Source: Limnoglobus sp043780595
GTDB lineage: Bacteria; Planctomycetota; Planctomycetia; Gemmatales; Gemmataceae
DNA length: 5,500 nucleotides
Reading direction: 5' to 3'
Assembly: GCA_043780595.1 (NCBI GenBank)
Contig: JAYWCL010000309.1
Location: 1-5,500, forward strand
Under the pieces are notes generated by a model. That model saw only the letters and a program-made list of their open reading frames with translations. It was not told the DNA's origin and searched no databases. The translations under genes were made by a program, and so were the position numbers. Below, piece by piece: positions 5,463 through 5,500 of the stretch. Position 1 is the first letter of the stretch, and each line of letters starts with the position of its first letter.

Positions 5463-5500
5463 AGGCGAGCGGTGGGTGTAAGCCCACTGATCCTGCCACC
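5463..5500 (+). repeat. 38-bp interspersed repeat, unit 2
   Basis: An exact second copy, 56 bases after the first. It ends at the window edge, so the array may continue. The hairpin has no following T-run, so terminator activity is uncertain. Confidence 0.92.

Noticed and set aside
5407..5500. CRISPR array
   Set aside because: There are only two repeats with one 18-base spacer, too short for CRISPR, and no cas genes are visible.

Overview
The window looks like part of a planctomycete chromosome, most likely from the Gemmataceae. This is an inference from three things: generally G+C-rich coding DNA, dense families of hairpin-forming intergenic repeats, and a consensus sigma-54 promoter in front of a small stress-type gene. 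No rRNA or other phylogenetic marker is present, so the taxonomic call is tentative.

Layout. (1) Positions 1-1314 (+) hold the 3' part of a gene open from the left edge. It encodes a long charged coil followed by a GIY-YIG nuclease domain of the T5orf172/Mug113 type, closely resembling the C-terminal half of DUF4041 (SNIPE-type anti-phage) proteins. It is visibly more A+T-rich than the rest. (2) Positions 1492-1719 (-) hold a compact stand-alone unit: a consensus sigma-54 promoter, a Shine-Dalgarno site, a 75-residue LEA-like amphipathic protein and an intrinsic terminator. (3) Positions 2018-4003 (+) hold a two-gene signalling operon: a membrane CHASE3 histidine kinase and, 3 bp later, a receiver-only response regulator of the Rcp1 type. 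(4) Positions 4403-5407 (+) hold an ABC-2-type transporter ATPase with an atypical signature motif; its permease is not in the window. (5) The right edge carries two identical 38-bp repeats.

The kinase/regulator operon is bracketed by two copies, in opposite orientation, of a roughly 130-bp element made of three successive hairpins (1848-1975 and 4174-4308). A fragment of the same element supplies the stop codon of the response regulator at 4001. These elements are the least explained structure in the window.

How the genes work together: only the kinase and regulator are clearly partners. No DNA-binding or enzymatic output domain is present in the pair, so its target must lie elsewhere. The nuclease, the LEA-like gene and the ABC ATPase appear to be independent units. 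The best candidates for something new are the SNIPE-like nuclease with a rearranged N-terminal half, the sigma-54-controlled LEA-like gene and the three-hairpin repeat family.
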